Counted from the first letter of the stretch, positions 35,053 through 44,201 are shown. The stretch is 64,000 nt of DNA from Hyphomicrobiales bacterium (GCA_900469475.1 UBXG01000022.1:62001-126000); one strand, 5' to 3'. Translations and numbers: made by a program. The notes: generated by a model from the letters alone, not told the origin.

Positions 35053-35670
35053 ATGGCACGGCTGACACGTGAGCAAAGTCAGGCTCGAACGAAAGAGAAG
35101 CTTCTAGCGTCCGCTTATGAGGTCATGGCACGGTACGGCTACGCTGGGGCTTCGATTGAGCGGATCGCCGAGGAGGCCGGCTATTCGAAGGGCGCGTTCT
35201 ACTCGAACTTTGCCAATAAGGAAGACATCTTCCTCCAGCTTCTTGCCGGCAATGCCGGTGGCGACGTGGTTCAGTTGACGGAACTTCTCGGGAACTGTGA
35301 TGATCCCATGGAGCTCATTGACGTTCTCGCGACCTGGGCGAACAACCGCGGCGATGACCGGCGGTGGGGAATGCTGGCGATCGAGCTGCTGCGCATGGCA
35401 CAGCATGATCACACACTCGGAGATCGCCACATCAAGCTGTTCCGGGATCAGTGGGAGGGCGTCGGCAAGATCCTTATCGAGAAGTTGGATCTCGTCATGC
35501 AGCCCCCCGCGAGCCCGTTCTATATTGGCGGTATCGTTCTCGAACTTACCTATGGCGGTATTTCGAGCTTCCTCAGGGAGGGAGCCCCTGGCGACATGGT
35601 CCGGGTCGTTTTGCACGACATGTATCGGTCGTCGCGAGCAACCAAATCCGGCGTCCCGGTAAAGGCCTGA
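35053..35670 (+). CDS. TetR/AcrR-family repressor, probable master regulator of the O-demethylation island
   Basis: The 205-residue protein has an N-terminal TetR helix-turn-helix (LLASAYEVMARYGYAGASIERIAEEAGYSKGAFYSNFANKEDIF split across residues 17-63) and an all-helical ligand domain. It lies behind doxX in a unit preceded by a twin ATAC-N6-GTAT operator. Four more twin operators of identical spacing lie across 32-49 kb. TetR proteins such as QacR bind as two dimers to long operators, which fits the twin geometry. The likely inducer is an aromatic substrate or its CoA-free intermediate. That this protein is the one binding is inference from location. Confidence 0.88.
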   Translation: MARLTREQSQARTKEKLLASAYEVMARYGYAGASIERIAEEAGYSKGAFYSNFANKEDIFLQLLAGNAGGDVVQLTELLGNCDDPMELIDVLATWANNRGDDRRWGMLAIELLRMAQHDHTLGDRHIKLFRDQWEGVGKILIEKLDLVMQPPASPFYIGGIVLELTYGGISSFLREGAPGDMVRVVLHDMYRSSRATKSGVPVKA

Positions 35671-36072
35671 CCGGGACCATCTGCCACACGGCATGACAAA
35701 CGCACGGCTTTACCGTCAGCCGTCCCGCGCGCCGTTAACGTCTCAACAATCTATCGATCACCGAAGTCGCCATGCAGCGGGGAAAGCACCCGCTTTTGCG
35801 TCCATAGCGCGCTTGACTTCCAAAAATTCGGAGACTAGCTTTCATTCGGAAACCATTTAGTATGTGAAAACTACTCGGTATCCAAACTGAAAGTGGCGAC
35901 CGCTGTTGAGGAGCATGCGGTTATTGGGGGGACTATGAGCAAAAGTAGAATGACAGCGATCTGTCGGAGCATGCAACCCGGACGTTAGGGCGCTGGCTGC
36001 TTTGGTGCCGGCTGTCACGCGCTGGCGTGCCGGACGCCGCAGGATACATTTTCGCAATTCGGAAAACATCTC
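35671..36072. other. Intergenic region carrying a twin operator
   Basis: Apart from the operator at 35850-35881 and an insignificant 17-codon frame near 35936, no gene is seen. A TTGACT-N17-TAGCTT pair upstream of the operator could be a plus-strand promoter. Confidence 0.5.
35850..35881. promoter_or_regulatory. Twin TetR-type operator before the membrane protein and YceI genes
   Basis: Repeats AAAC-N6-GTAT at 35850-35863 and 35868-35881 start 18 bp apart. Read on the minus strand each becomes ATAC-N6-GTTT, the same form as the other sites. Position suggests control of the genes at 36073 and 36941. Confidence 0.68.
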
Positions 36073-36927
36073 ATGCTTGGATTTGGCAACTCTCCGCAGG
36101 AGGCGTTGGCCGCGTCCCTGCTCGTCATGATGCTCGTCGGCATTTTCGCGTCGGGCCTGATGCGCTGGCGCGGCCTGATGCGCCCTACCGACCTCCTGAT
36201 GCCTGCTGCATTGCTGGCAGCCTATTGGCTCGTCTACAACAAGGTGCCGGCTTTTCCGCCTGTCGGGGCGGTCAACAAGCTGTTCTACGTGATTGTTATC
36301 GGGACGGCAGTGGGGTTTGCGGTCGAGATCGCCGCCCAACGCGCGGTTCGCGTTGTTGCCTTTCTTCAGCCTGTGGCAGCCGCATTTTATATCGGTCTGC
36401 CTCGTTTGGGAGTGGCGACGTGGGAAGTGGTGGCTGCTGCGACGGTGGGCGTTGCTATAATGTGGCTCATCCTGCGCGGGATGTCGGCTCGCGCGGAGGA
36501 TGACGTAAAGCGGGGCGGCGTCGTTGCCGTGCTTGCGCTCGGCTTCGCGCCGATAGCCCTTCTCGGCGCATCGTCCTCCTCGTTTCAGCTCTGTCTGATG
36601 TTCGCAGCCGGTTGCCTGGGAATTCTCCTGGTACACATCGTCAACCCCGTTTTCCGCTTTGGCGGCGCCTCATCGATCGGCGTGTTGGGTGGACTGATTT
36701 CCGTCGCTTTCACCGTGGTGTTGATCACGCGCAAAGCCGATCCCGTCGCCATTGCGATCCTCGGCCTCTGCGTCGTGCTGCCAGTGTTCTCGGAGGGTAT
36801 CTGCCGGATGCTTGGCGTATCCCGGCAGTTTCCGCGCCTTTTCGTCCATGTAGCCCTGGCTGTGCTTCCGGCCGCGTTGGCGGTCGCTGTCGCGTTCCTG
36901 GACTATGGATCGAGTTTTCCAGCTTAA
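36073..36927 (+). CDS. Polytopic inner-membrane protein of unknown function
   Basis: I do not recognise a family for this 284-residue protein. It has about eight hydrophobic spans, for example ALAASLLVMMLVGIFASGLM, LLMPAALLAAYWLVY, LFYVIVIGTAVGFAVEIAA and LFVHVALAVLPAALAVAVAFL. It has no signal for an ATPase or known transporter motif. It follows a twin TetR-type operator and is followed 13 bases later by a YceI-family gene, with which it is probably cotranscribed. The pairing of a membrane protein and YceI recalls cytochrome b561-YceI pairs, but paired haem-ligand histidines are not evident here. Confidence 0.6.
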   Translation: MLGFGNSPQEALAASLLVMMLVGIFASGLMRWRGLMRPTDLLMPAALLAAYWLVYNKVPAFPPVGAVNKLFYVIVIGTAVGFAVEIAAQRAVRVVAFLQPVAAAFYIGLPRLGVATWEVVAAATVGVAIMWLILRGMSARAEDDVKRGGVVAVLALGFAPIALLGASSSSFQLCLMFAAGCLGILLVHIVNPVFRFGGASSIGVLGGLISVAFTVVLITRKADPVAIAILGLCVVLPVFSEGICRMLGVSRQFPRLFVHVALAVLPAALAVAVAFLDYGSSFPA

Positions 36928-36940
36928 CCTGAGGAGGAGA

Positions 36941-37531
36941 ATGAAAATGAAATATAGACTTGCAGCTTTGTTGCTTTCTATGACGTCGCTCGCCGAGGCA
37001 GTGTCGCCCGCTTGGGCCACCAAGTTCGACATCGACCCCGTCCATTCAGGAATCGCGTTTTACATCGACCACCTGGGCTTCTCGAAAGTGATTGGGGTCG
37101 CGCAGGAATTCTCAGGCGCTTTCGACTTCGACGCCACGAAGCCCGAGGGAAGCAGCCTTGATGTCAAGGTCAAGGTCGGTTCGATCTCGACGAACAACAA
37201 GCAACGCGACGGCGACATCCAGGGTGCTGATTGGTTCAATGCGACGGAATTTCCGGAAATCATCTTCGTCGGCAAGGAGTTCAAGAAGACCTCCGACACC
37301 ACGGGCCAAATTACTGGCGACCTAACGATTGCGGGCGTCACGAAATCCACTGCGCTGGATGTCAAGTTCAATAAGGAAGGTCAGAACCCCTGGGACAAGA
37401 GCCACGTTGTCGGCTTCAGCGCGACAACTAAGGTCAAGAGGAGCGATTTCGGCATGAAGGCAGCACTTGGGATGATCGGTGACGACGTCGATCTCGTGAT
37501 CCAGGTGGAAGGTCGCGAGCACCAAGGCTGA
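36941..37531 (+). CDS. YceI-family periplasmic protein
   Basis: The 196-residue protein has a signal peptide (LAALLLSMTSLAEAVSPAWA) and then the YceI lipocalin-like barrel. Landmarks are FDIDPVHSGIAFYIDHLGFSK at the start, SGAFDFDATKPEGSSLDVKVK, DWFNATEFPEIIFVGKEF near residue 110, TGDLTIAGVTKST, and FSATTKVKRSDFGM near the end. YceI proteins bind long isoprenoids or amphiphiles in the periplasm. A GAGGAGG site lies just upstream; ATG 36947 is an alternative start with better spacing. It sits with the unknown membrane protein in the TetR regulon and ends at a strong terminator. Confidence 0.85.
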   Translation: MKMKYRLAALLLSMTSLAEAVSPAWATKFDIDPVHSGIAFYIDHLGFSKVIGVAQEFSGAFDFDATKPEGSSLDVKVKVGSISTNNKQRDGDIQGADWFNATEFPEIIFVGKEFKKTSDTTGQITGDLTIAGVTKSTALDVKFNKEGQNPWDKSHVVGFSATTKVKRSDFGMKAALGMIGDDVDLVIQVEGREHQG

Positions 37532-37567
37532 TTGAACGCAATCCCGACCGCAGGGTCATTTCGCGAG

Positions 37568-37602
37568 AAAGGTACCGTCGCTGTCGCGCGACGGTACCTT
37601 TT
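37568..37602 (+). terminator. Strong intrinsic terminator after the YceI gene
   Basis: A 13-bp perfect stem (AAAGGTACCGTCG with its complement) closes an eight-base loop and ends in TTTT on the plus strand. It separates this unit from the formaldehyde dehydrogenase operon. Confidence 0.85.
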
Positions 37603-37724
37603 CTGTATAGGCGCATCAGAAAACGCTTTGCCCAGAACAAATAGCCGCTTCACCGGCCGCTTCGCAGCTTCCATAGTCGCCCGACCCGGGGATGGCGGCC
37701 GGGTGAAATTTCCAACTATTTCGG

Positions 37725-37756
37725 ATACTTTTTAGTATGCAAATTCTAATCAGTAT
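37725..37756 (+). promoter_or_regulatory. Twin TetR-type operator before the formaldehyde dehydrogenase-pntAB operon
   Basis: The repeats ATAC-N6-GTAT (37725-37738) and ATTC-N6-GTAT (37743-37756) start 18 bp apart. A TCTAAT -10-like hexamer lies in the second repeat. The rest of 37532-37991 holds the terminator at 37568 and no credible gene. Confidence 0.72.
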
Positions 37757-37991
37757 GTTAACGAAGATCCATGCGGCTGGAGGACGGAGATAAAACCGTA
37801 AGCGCGCATCGGGAGGATCTGTCAATGCTTTCGCCTGCAATCTCGCTCGTTTGCGGTACACCCGCGCGGCCAAGCTCGCCCATTTGCGGACCGCGAACCT
37901 TCAGCCGACGCACTCCTTATTCTTCCGCGACCTGACACTCGCAATCAAGGCCGCACCGCGGCAATTCTGGCAATCATCGAAAGGAAATCTA

Positions 37992-39119
37992 ATGGACGTA
38001 CGCGCCGCCGTCGCCATTGCCGCCGGTAAACCGCTGGAAGTCATGACCGTTCAGCTCGAAGGCCCGAGGGCCGGCGAAGTGCTGGTCGAGGTCAAGGCAA
38101 CCGGCATCTGCCACACCGACGATTTCACGCTCTCAGGCGCCGATCCGGAAGGCCTGTTTCCGGCAATCCTCGGCCATGAAGGCGCCGGCATCGTCGTCGA
38201 CGTTGGCCCCGGTGTCACCTCGGTGAAGAAGGGCGATCACGTCATTCCGCTTTATACGCCCGAATGCCGCGAATGCCCGTCGTGCCTGTCGCGCAAGACC
38301 AATCTCTGCACGGCGATCCGCTCCACCCAGGGCCAAGGGCTGATGCCGGACGGCACCTCGCGTTTCTCGATCGGCAAGGACAAGATCCACCATTATATGG
38401 GCTGCTCGACCTTCGCCAATTATACGGTGCTGCCGGAGATTGCCGTCGCCAAGGTCAATCCGGACGCCCCCTTCGACAAGATCTGCTACATCGGCTGCGG
38501 TGTCACCACCGGCATCGGTGCGGTCATCAACACCGCCAAGGTGGAGATCGGCGCAACCGCTGTTGTCTTCGGCCTCGGCGGCATCGGTTTGAACGTCATC
38601 CAGGGCCTGAAGCTTGCCGGCGCCGACATGATCATCGGCGTCGATCTCAACAATGACAAGAAGGCCTGGGGCGAACGCTTCGGCATGACGCATTTCGTCA
38701 ATCCGAAGGAGGTGGGCGACGACATCGTGCCCTACCTCGTCAACATGACGAAGCGCGGCGCCGACCAGATCGGCGGGGCCGACTACACCTTCGACTGCAC
38801 CGGCAACACCAAGGTGATGCGCCAGGCACTGGAGGCCAGCCATCGCGGCTGGGGCAAATCGGTCATCATCGGCGTTGCCGGCGCGGGCCAGGAGATTTCC
38901 ACCCGTCCTTTCCAGCTCGTCACCGGCCGCACCTGGATGGGCACGGCCTTCGGCGGCGCCCGCGGCCGCACCGATGTTCCCAAGATCGTCGACTGGTACA
39001 TGGAGGGCAAGATCGAGATCGATCCGATGATCACCCACACCATGCCCCTCGACGACATCAACAAGGGTTTTGAACTCATGCATTCCGGAAAGAGTGTCAG
39101 GGGTGTTGTCATCTATTGA
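37992..39119 (+). CDS. frmA: S-(hydroxymethyl)glutathione dehydrogenase (class III alcohol dehydrogenase)
   Basis: The start ATG 37992 follows GAAAGGA and gives 375 residues, the usual family length. It oxidises S-hydroxymethylglutathione, formed from formaldehyde, to S-formylglutathione with NAD. The catalytic zinc Cys is in ATGICHTDDF near residue 42, with GHEGAGIV near residue 64, and structural cysteines in CRECPSCLSRKTNLC near residues 95-109. TAIRSTQGQGLMPDGTSRF carries the class III Arg, and FGLGGIGLNVIQG is the NAD loop. No S-formylglutathione hydrolase gene is adjacent. It heads an operon with pntA and pntB behind a twin TetR operator, matching formaldehyde release by O-demethylation. 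Confidence 0.93.
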   Translation: MDVRAAVAIAAGKPLEVMTVQLEGPRAGEVLVEVKATGICHTDDFTLSGADPEGLFPAILGHEGAGIVVDVGPGVTSVKKGDHVIPLYTPECRECPSCLSRKTNLCTAIRSTQGQGLMPDGTSRFSIGKDKIHHYMGCSTFANYTVLPEIAVAKVNPDAPFDKICYIGCGVTTGIGAVINTAKVEIGATAVVFGLGGIGLNVIQGLKLAGADMIIGVDLNNDKKAWGERFGMTHFVNPKEVGDDIVPYLVNMTKRGADQIGGADYTFDCTGNTKVMRQALEASHRGWGKSVIIGVAGAGQEISTRPFQLVTGRTWMGTAFGGARGRTDVPKIVDWYMEGKIEIDPMITHTMPLDDINKGFELMHSGKSVRGVVIY

Positions 39120-39149
39120 CGATCAGCAACTTTCTAAGAGGGGAATTAC

Positions 39150-40724
39150 ATGATCATTGGATCACCACGAGAACGGCTTGAGGGGGAAGCACGCGTCGCG
39201 ATGACGCCGGACAGCGCCACCCAGCTTCAGAAACTCGGATATCAATGTGCCATCGAAACCGGCGCCGGCAAACTTGCCGGCTTCTCCGACGACGCCTATC
39301 GCGCAGCCGGCGTCAGGATCGTCGACAGCGTTGAAGCACTTTTTGCAAGCGTAGACGTCATCGCCAAGGTGCGCCCGCCGGAGCCGAGCGACATAGCAAA
39401 GCTTTCGAGCAACAAGACGCTGATCTCCTTCTTCTATCCCGCGCAGAACAAGGAGCTTCTTGAGCAAGCGAAGGCAACGCGTGCAAACGTGATTGCCATG
39501 GACATGGTGCCGCGCATTTCGCGCGCCCAGAAGATGGACGCGCTGTCCTCCATGGCCAACATCGCAGGCTATCGCGCCGTGATCGAGGCCGGCAATAATT
39601 TCGGCCGCTTCTTCACCGGCCAGGTTACTGCGGCCGGCAAGATCCCGCCGGCCAAGGTTCTGGTGATAGGCGCAGGCGTCGCCGGTCTTGCCGCCGTCGG
39701 CACCAGCGTTTCGCTCGGGGCCATCACCTATGCATTCGACGTTCGTCCGGAAGTGGCCGAGCAGATCGAATCGATGGGTGCAGAATTCGTCTTCCTCGAT
39801 TTCAAGGAGCAGCAGCAGGACGGCGCGACAACGGGTGGCTATGCATCCCCGTCGAGCCCGGAATTTCGCGAAGCGCAGCTAAAGAAGTTTCGCGAGATCG
39901 CGCCGGACATCGACATTGTCGTCACCACTGCGCTAATCCCAGGCCGCGATGCGCCGAAGCTCTGGCTTGCAGACATGGTCGCTGCGATGAAGCCGGGCTC
40001 CGTGGTGGTCGACCTTGCGGCCGAACGCGGTGGGAATTGCGACCTGACTGTTCCGGATCAGAAGATCGTTTCCGAGAACGGCGTCACCGTCATCGGCTAC
40101 ACCGATTTCCCGAGCCGCATGGCCGCGCAGGCATCGACCCTCTATTCGACGAACATCCGCCACATGATGACGGACCTGACCCCGAAGAAGGATGGCGTTC
40201 TCGTCCATAACATGGAAGACGATGTTATTCGCGGAGCCACTGTAGCCTTTGAAGGCGAGATCACCTATCCGCCGCCACCGCCAAAGATCCAGGCGATTGC
40301 AGCCCAGAAACGACAAGAAAAGGCCAAGGAGCTGACGCCGGAAGAACGGCGTGCCGCCGAAGCTTCCGCCTTCAAGTCGGCGACGCGCCAGCAGGTCGGC
40401 CTGCTCGTCGTCGGCGGCCTGCTCATGGCACTTATCGGCGCCTATGCGCCGTCGGCCTTCATGGGCCATTTCATCGTCTTTGCGCTCGCCTGCTTCGTCG
40501 GCTTCCAAGTGATTTGGGGCGTCAGCCATTCGTTGCATACGCCTCTGATGGCGGTGACCAATGCGATTTCCGGGATCATCATCATCGGTGCGCTGCTGCA
40601 GGTCACAGCGGGCGGATGGCTGGTGACGGCCCTTGCCGCCGTTTCGGTGGCGATCGCTACCATCAACATCGTCGGCGGCTTCATGGTCACCCGGCGCATG
40701 TTGAACATGTTCCAAAAGTCGTGA
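39150..40724 (+). CDS. pntA: NAD(P) transhydrogenase subunit alpha (fused form)
   Basis: The 524-residue subunit has an N-terminal NAD(H)-binding domain I starting MIIGSPRERLEGEARVAMTP with KVLVIGAGVAGLAAVGTSV near residue 170, and a RGGNCDLTVPDQKI block near residue 291. A C-terminal membrane part of about four spans follows (VGLLVVGGLLMALIGAYAPSAF and onward), as in the enterobacterial fused PntA. With PntB it couples the proton gradient to hydride transfer from NADH to NADP. It starts 30 bases after the formaldehyde dehydrogenase gene with a GGGGAA ribosome site. The setting suggests converting formaldehyde-derived NADH to NADPH. Confidence 0.95.
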   Translation: MIIGSPRERLEGEARVAMTPDSATQLQKLGYQCAIETGAGKLAGFSDDAYRAAGVRIVDSVEALFASVDVIAKVRPPEPSDIAKLSSNKTLISFFYPAQNKELLEQAKATRANVIAMDMVPRISRAQKMDALSSMANIAGYRAVIEAGNNFGRFFTGQVTAAGKIPPAKVLVIGAGVAGLAAVGTSVSLGAITYAFDVRPEVAEQIESMGAEFVFLDFKEQQQDGATTGGYASPSSPEFREAQLKKFREIAPDIDIVVTTALIPGRDAPKLWLADMVAAMKPGSVVVDLAAERGGNCDLTVPDQKIVSENGVTVIGYTDFPSRMAAQASTLYSTNIRHMMTDLTPKKDGVLVHNMEDDVIRGATVAFEGEITYPPPPPKIQAIAAQKRQEKAKELTPEERRAAEASAFKSATRQQVGLLVVGGLLMALIGAYAPSAFMGHFIVFALACFVGFQVIWGVSHSLHTPLMAVTNAISGIIIIGALLQVTAGGWLVTALAAVSVAIATINIVGGFMVTRRMLNMFQKS

Positions 40725-40746
40725 CGCCGGCCCGGGGATCAGAATC

Positions 40747-42120
40747 ATGTCTATCGGTATCCAGACCGCGGCCTACATCGCCGCATCCGTTCTCTTCATC
40801 CTTTCGCTCGGCGGCCTTTCCGGTCAGGAAAGTGCCAAGCGCGCCGTATGGTACGGCATCGTCGGCATGGCGATAGCCATACTCGCGACCATCCTCGGGC
40901 CAGGCGTCGGGCTTTCCGTTGTCCTGCTCATCATGCTCGTCGTTGGTGCTGTCGTTGGCACGTTGCTGGCGCAGCGCGTCGAAATGACCGGCATGCCGCA
41001 GCTCGTAGCAGCGCTACACTCCTTCGTGGGCCTTGCTGCCGTGCTGATCGGCCTCAACTCCGACATGACGGCGCATGAGTTCGCCACCAATGCGGAAAAG
41101 ATCATCCATGAAGCGGAAATCTTCCTCGGCGTGTTCATCGGTGCGGTGACCTTCACCGGCTCGATCATCGCCTATGGCAAGCTTTCCGGCCACATCCGCG
41201 GCAAGGCACTCATCCTGTCCGGCCGGCACATGTTCAACATCCTGATGGTGCTCGTGTCGCTTGCGCTGATGATCATGTACATGAATGGCGCGGGTTCATG
41301 GTCGCTCTACCTGATGACGCTGATCGCCTTTGTCATCGGCGCTCATCTCGTCATGGCGATCGGCGGCGCCGATATGCCGGTCGTCGTCTCGATGCTCAAC
41401 TCCTATTCCGGCTGGGCGGCGGCGGCGACAGGCTTCCTCCTCGGCAACGACCTCTTGATCGTAACCGGAGCACTCGTCGGCTCGTCGGGCGCGATTCTCT
41501 CCTACATCATGTGCAAGGCAATGAACCGCCAGTTCCTGTCGGTCATTCTCGGCGGCTTCGGCAATGCCTCGGGCCCGGCGATGGAAGTCGTGGGCGAGCA
41601 GGTTGCCATCGATGCCGAAGGCGTTGCCGCAGCGCTCAACGACGCCGACTCGGTCATCATCGTTCCAGGTTACGGCATGGCGGTCGCGCAGGCTCAAAGT
41701 GCGGTTTCGGAACTCACCCGCAAGCTGCGCGCAGCCGGCAAGAACGTGCGCTTTGCGATCCATCCGGTTGCAGGCCGCCTACCTGGCCACATGAACGTCC
41801 TGCTCGCGGAAGCCAAGGTGCCCTACGACATTGTGTTGGAGATGGACGAGATCAACGACGACTTCCACGAGACCGATGTCGTCATCGTCATCGGCTCGAA
41901 CGACATCGTCAATCCGGCCGCAAAGGAAGACCCGAATTCACCGATCGCGGGCATGCCCGTGCTCGAGGTCTGGAAGGCCAAGCAGGTTTTCGTCTCCAAG
42001 CGCGGCCAGGGTACCGGCTATTCCGGGATCGAGAACCCGCTGTTCTACAAGGAAAACACCCGCATGTACTACGGCGACGCCAAAGAGTCGGTCAGCGGCC
42101 TGCTTCCGAGGCTGGCCTAA
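40747..42120 (+). CDS. pntB: NAD(P) transhydrogenase subunit beta
   Basis: The 457-residue subunit has about eight transmembrane spans in its first 260 residues, including GMPQLVAALHSFVGLAAVLIG, and then the NADP(H)-binding domain III. That domain has VIIVPGYGMAVAQAQ near residue 306, FAIHPVAGRLPGHMNVLLAEA near residue 336, VIVIGSNDIVNPAA near residue 380, and the closing KRGQGTGYSGIENPLFY. It lies 22 bases after pntA. Together they form the complete membrane transhydrogenase. The gene ends the operon; a hairpin lies 270 bases further on. Confidence 0.95.
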   Translation: MSIGIQTAAYIAASVLFILSLGGLSGQESAKRAVWYGIVGMAIAILATILGPGVGLSVVLLIMLVVGAVVGTLLAQRVEMTGMPQLVAALHSFVGLAAVLIGLNSDMTAHEFATNAEKIIHEAEIFLGVFIGAVTFTGSIIAYGKLSGHIRGKALILSGRHMFNILMVLVSLALMIMYMNGAGSWSLYLMTLIAFVIGAHLVMAIGGADMPVVVSMLNSYSGWAAAATGFLLGNDLLIVTGALVGSSGAILSYIMCKAMNRQFLSVILGGFGNASGPAMEVVGEQVAIDAEGVAAALNDADSVIIVPGYGMAVAQAQSAVSELTRKLRAAGKNVRFAIHPVAGRLPGHMNVLLAEAKVPYDIVLEMDEINDDFHETDVVIVIGSNDIVNPAAKEDPNSPIAGMPVLEVWKAKQVFVSKRGQGTGYSGIENPLFYKENTRMYYGDAKESVSGLLPRLA

Positions 42121-42598
42121 GTTCGATGATGAGTGCCGCCACCAACTGAAGAAATACTGTCAAAGAAACGCATTCCTCGGCAGCCATAAGACCTTCACCG
42201 GCAGGCTGCCGTTGCGCGTTCTGGATAGTTCATTCAGAGGTCGCCCGACTACATTCAGCGCGCGATAGGTTGTGGAGACGGACCCGTCCACATGCGGCTA
42301 AGGCCGCTCGAACGGTTTGTGTCAGATAGCGAGATCGCCTGCAAACTAGAAGGTGACCTGTGTTATCGAATAAATGAGCGGAATGACGCAACGCCCATGG
42401 CTAGGAGTGCCATGGGCGCGGACGAAGTCTTAATTGATGCGTTCTTCAGCCCGAAATTCAGCCATGAAATATCTGACTGCCGGAAGTCGCTCGACTATCG
42501 CTTGGAGCATCCGCTTCGAGTGCGACTAAACGGTGATTTTGGCTCGCCGCTCAGCGTATGATCCTCGAGATCCGCCCGTGATGCGAGACGATCTGCTG
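42121..42598. other. Convergent intergenic region without a convincing gene
   Basis: No recognisable reading frame was found. The region separates pntB from the convergent ferredoxin operon and contains the hairpin at 42392-42418. Confidence 0.5.
42392..42418. terminator. Hairpin between convergent operons
   Basis: CGCCCATGGC and its complement form a 10-bp stem with a seven-base loop. No T-run follows on either strand, so it may act only as a weak or factor-assisted terminator. Confidence 0.4.
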
Positions 42599-42919
42599 CT
42601 ATTCTTCGGGGGCAATGCGAACGACGATTCCACTGAGAGTCTCGTCAAAGGGGATCTGACAGGAAAGCCGCGAGTTCTCTTGGCGGTAGTCGGAGCCTTC
42701 CAGCAACTCGCTCTCGTCGATCGAGGGCGCCGCCAGGCTTGCGGTCTCTGGCAATTCCTCGACGTAAAGGTGGCAGGTGGCACAGGAAAGGCACCCGCCA
42801 CACATTGCAAGCAGCTCATCAAAGCCCGCGTTTCGGATATTCTCCATCAGCGAAGCGCCCACTCTTCCCTCGAAACTATGCAGCTCTCCGTCCCGCGTAC
42901 GCACCGATATCATAGACAT
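42599..42919 (-). CDS. Putidaredoxin-type [2Fe-2S] ferredoxin
   Basis: From ATG 42919 the protein has 106 residues. Cysteines 40, 46, 49 and 87 give exactly CX5CX2CX37C, the adrenodoxin/putidaredoxin cluster pattern (MCGGCLSCATCHLYVEE, then RLSCQIP). An additional Cys43 lies inside the loop. These ferredoxins feed electrons to class I cytochromes P450. The gene is the last of a seven-gene minus-strand operon that begins with the P450 and has the ferredoxin reductase just upstream, so all three components are together. The longer upstream frame overlaps the reductase and is not used. Confidence 0.9.
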   Translation of the reverse strand: MSMISVRTRDGELHSFEGRVGASLMENIRNAGFDELLAMCGGCLSCATCHLYVEELPETASLAAPSIDESELLEGSDYRQENSRLSCQIPFDETLSGIVVRIAPEE

Positions 42920-42953
42920 TTTTTCCTCCACTTCATTCCGGCCCTCGAATGCC

Positions 42954-44201
42954 TCACGGCACTTCGGGGCCAAGTTCCTTGAGTTGTTTCGATGTGTCCG
43001 CCAGGGCGTCGCGGTCGATCCTCGCTGAGCTATCGACAAGCTTTCGTCCTTGCACGTAATCGCGGGGTGCGTTGATGCAATCGAGGGCCAGAACCGCCCC
43101 GTCCTTCAGGTAGATGACGCTGAAGCTTCGGCTGTTGGGACTACCGCGTGTCACCACGCTGTCAAAGCCGTAGTTGAGACCAACTGTCTGGATCCTCAAA
43201 TCGTATTGGTTGGACCAGAACCAGGGCGTCGCATCGTAGGGCTTGAGTTCGCCGCAGATCGCCTTGGCGGCGGTGGTGGCCTGATCCGTAGCGTTCTGTA
43301 CGGATTCAATGCGAATGCCACGGCCATGTCTCAGCCTTGCGCAGTCTCCGATGCAGTAGATGTCCGGCAGGGATGTCTGGCAAAACTCATCGATATCCAC
43401 ACCGTTTGAGCCTTCCGCGCCCGCCTCGATCAGCGGGCCGGCTGAAGGGGTAATACCTATGCCGACCACGACGATATCGGCGGGGATCGTCTCGCCGGTC
43501 GCAAGTACTACGCTCTTGACGCGGCCGTTGGAACCCTCCAGAGAGCCGACGCCGGAGTTGAGGCGAATGTCAACGCCATGTGCACGATGTTCGGCTTCGT
43601 AGAACCTCGATACCGGCTCCCCGGCTACGCGCGCGAGTACGCGGTCGAGCGCCTCGACCAAAGTGACCTCTTTGCCGATCTCTCGGAACACCGCTGCCGC
43701 TTCGAGACCGACATAGCCGCCGCCGACGATCACGATCCTTTCGGCGCCGGGAAGGACTTCGACGAGCGCGTCGCAATCCGCCTTGTTGCGGATATAGCAG
43801 ATTCCGGCCAGCTCGCTGCCGGGGCAGGAAAGTTTCCTCGGTTCGCCACCAGCCGCCCAAACAAGCTTGCCGTAGGAGAAGCGTTCGCCAAAGTCCGTGA
43901 CGACGACATGGGCTGCCGCATCGACGATGGTCACACGCCTGCCCAGCATCAGTTCCACTTGTCGCGAAGTCCAGAAATCCGGCGGCCTGAGATGCATCCT
44001 TTCGAAGGATTTCTTGCCTGCGAGATATTCCTTCGACAGCGAAGGGCGGTCGTAGGGGACTTCCGGCTCGGCGCTGATCAGCGCAATGCATCCCGTGAAC
44101 CCGGACTGCCTGAGCGCTGCCGCTGTCTGCGCGCCGCCGTGCCCGCCGCCGACGATGATGCAGTCGAAGAAGCGATTGTTGTCCTCCCGCGTCATTGTCA
44201 T
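42954..44201 (-). CDS. FAD-dependent ferredoxin reductase (putidaredoxin reductase-like)
   Basis: The 415-residue flavoprotein has the FAD loop IIVGGGHGGAQTAAAL near residue 16, PYDRPSLSKEYLAG near residue 49, the NAD loop IVIVGGGYVGLEAAAVF near residue 156, and IYCIGDCARL near residue 280 for FAD ribityl binding. It passes electrons from NADH to the [2Fe-2S] ferredoxin encoded 34 bases downstream, for the P450 of the same operon. It starts inside the cupin stop codon (ATGA overlap). The characterised GcoA system instead uses a single fused reductase, so this is a different redox arrangement. Confidence 0.92.
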   Translation of the reverse strand: MTMTREDNNRFFDCIIVGGGHGGAQTAAALRQSGFTGCIALISAEPEVPYDRPSLSKEYLAGKKSFERMHLRPPDFWTSRQVELMLGRRVTIVDAAAHVVVTDFGERFSYGKLVWAAGGEPRKLSCPGSELAGICYIRNKADCDALVEVLPGAERIVIVGGGYVGLEAAAVFREIGKEVTLVEALDRVLARVAGEPVSRFYEAEHRAHGVDIRLNSGVGSLEGSNGRVKSVVLATGETIPADIVVVGIGITPSAGPLIEAGAEGSNGVDIDEFCQTSLPDIYCIGDCARLRHGRGIRIESVQNATDQATTAAKAICGELKPYDATPWFWSNQYDLRIQTVGLNYGFDSVVTRGSPNSRSFSVIYLKDGAVLALDCINAPRDYVQGRKLVDSSARIDRDALADTSKQLKELGPEVP

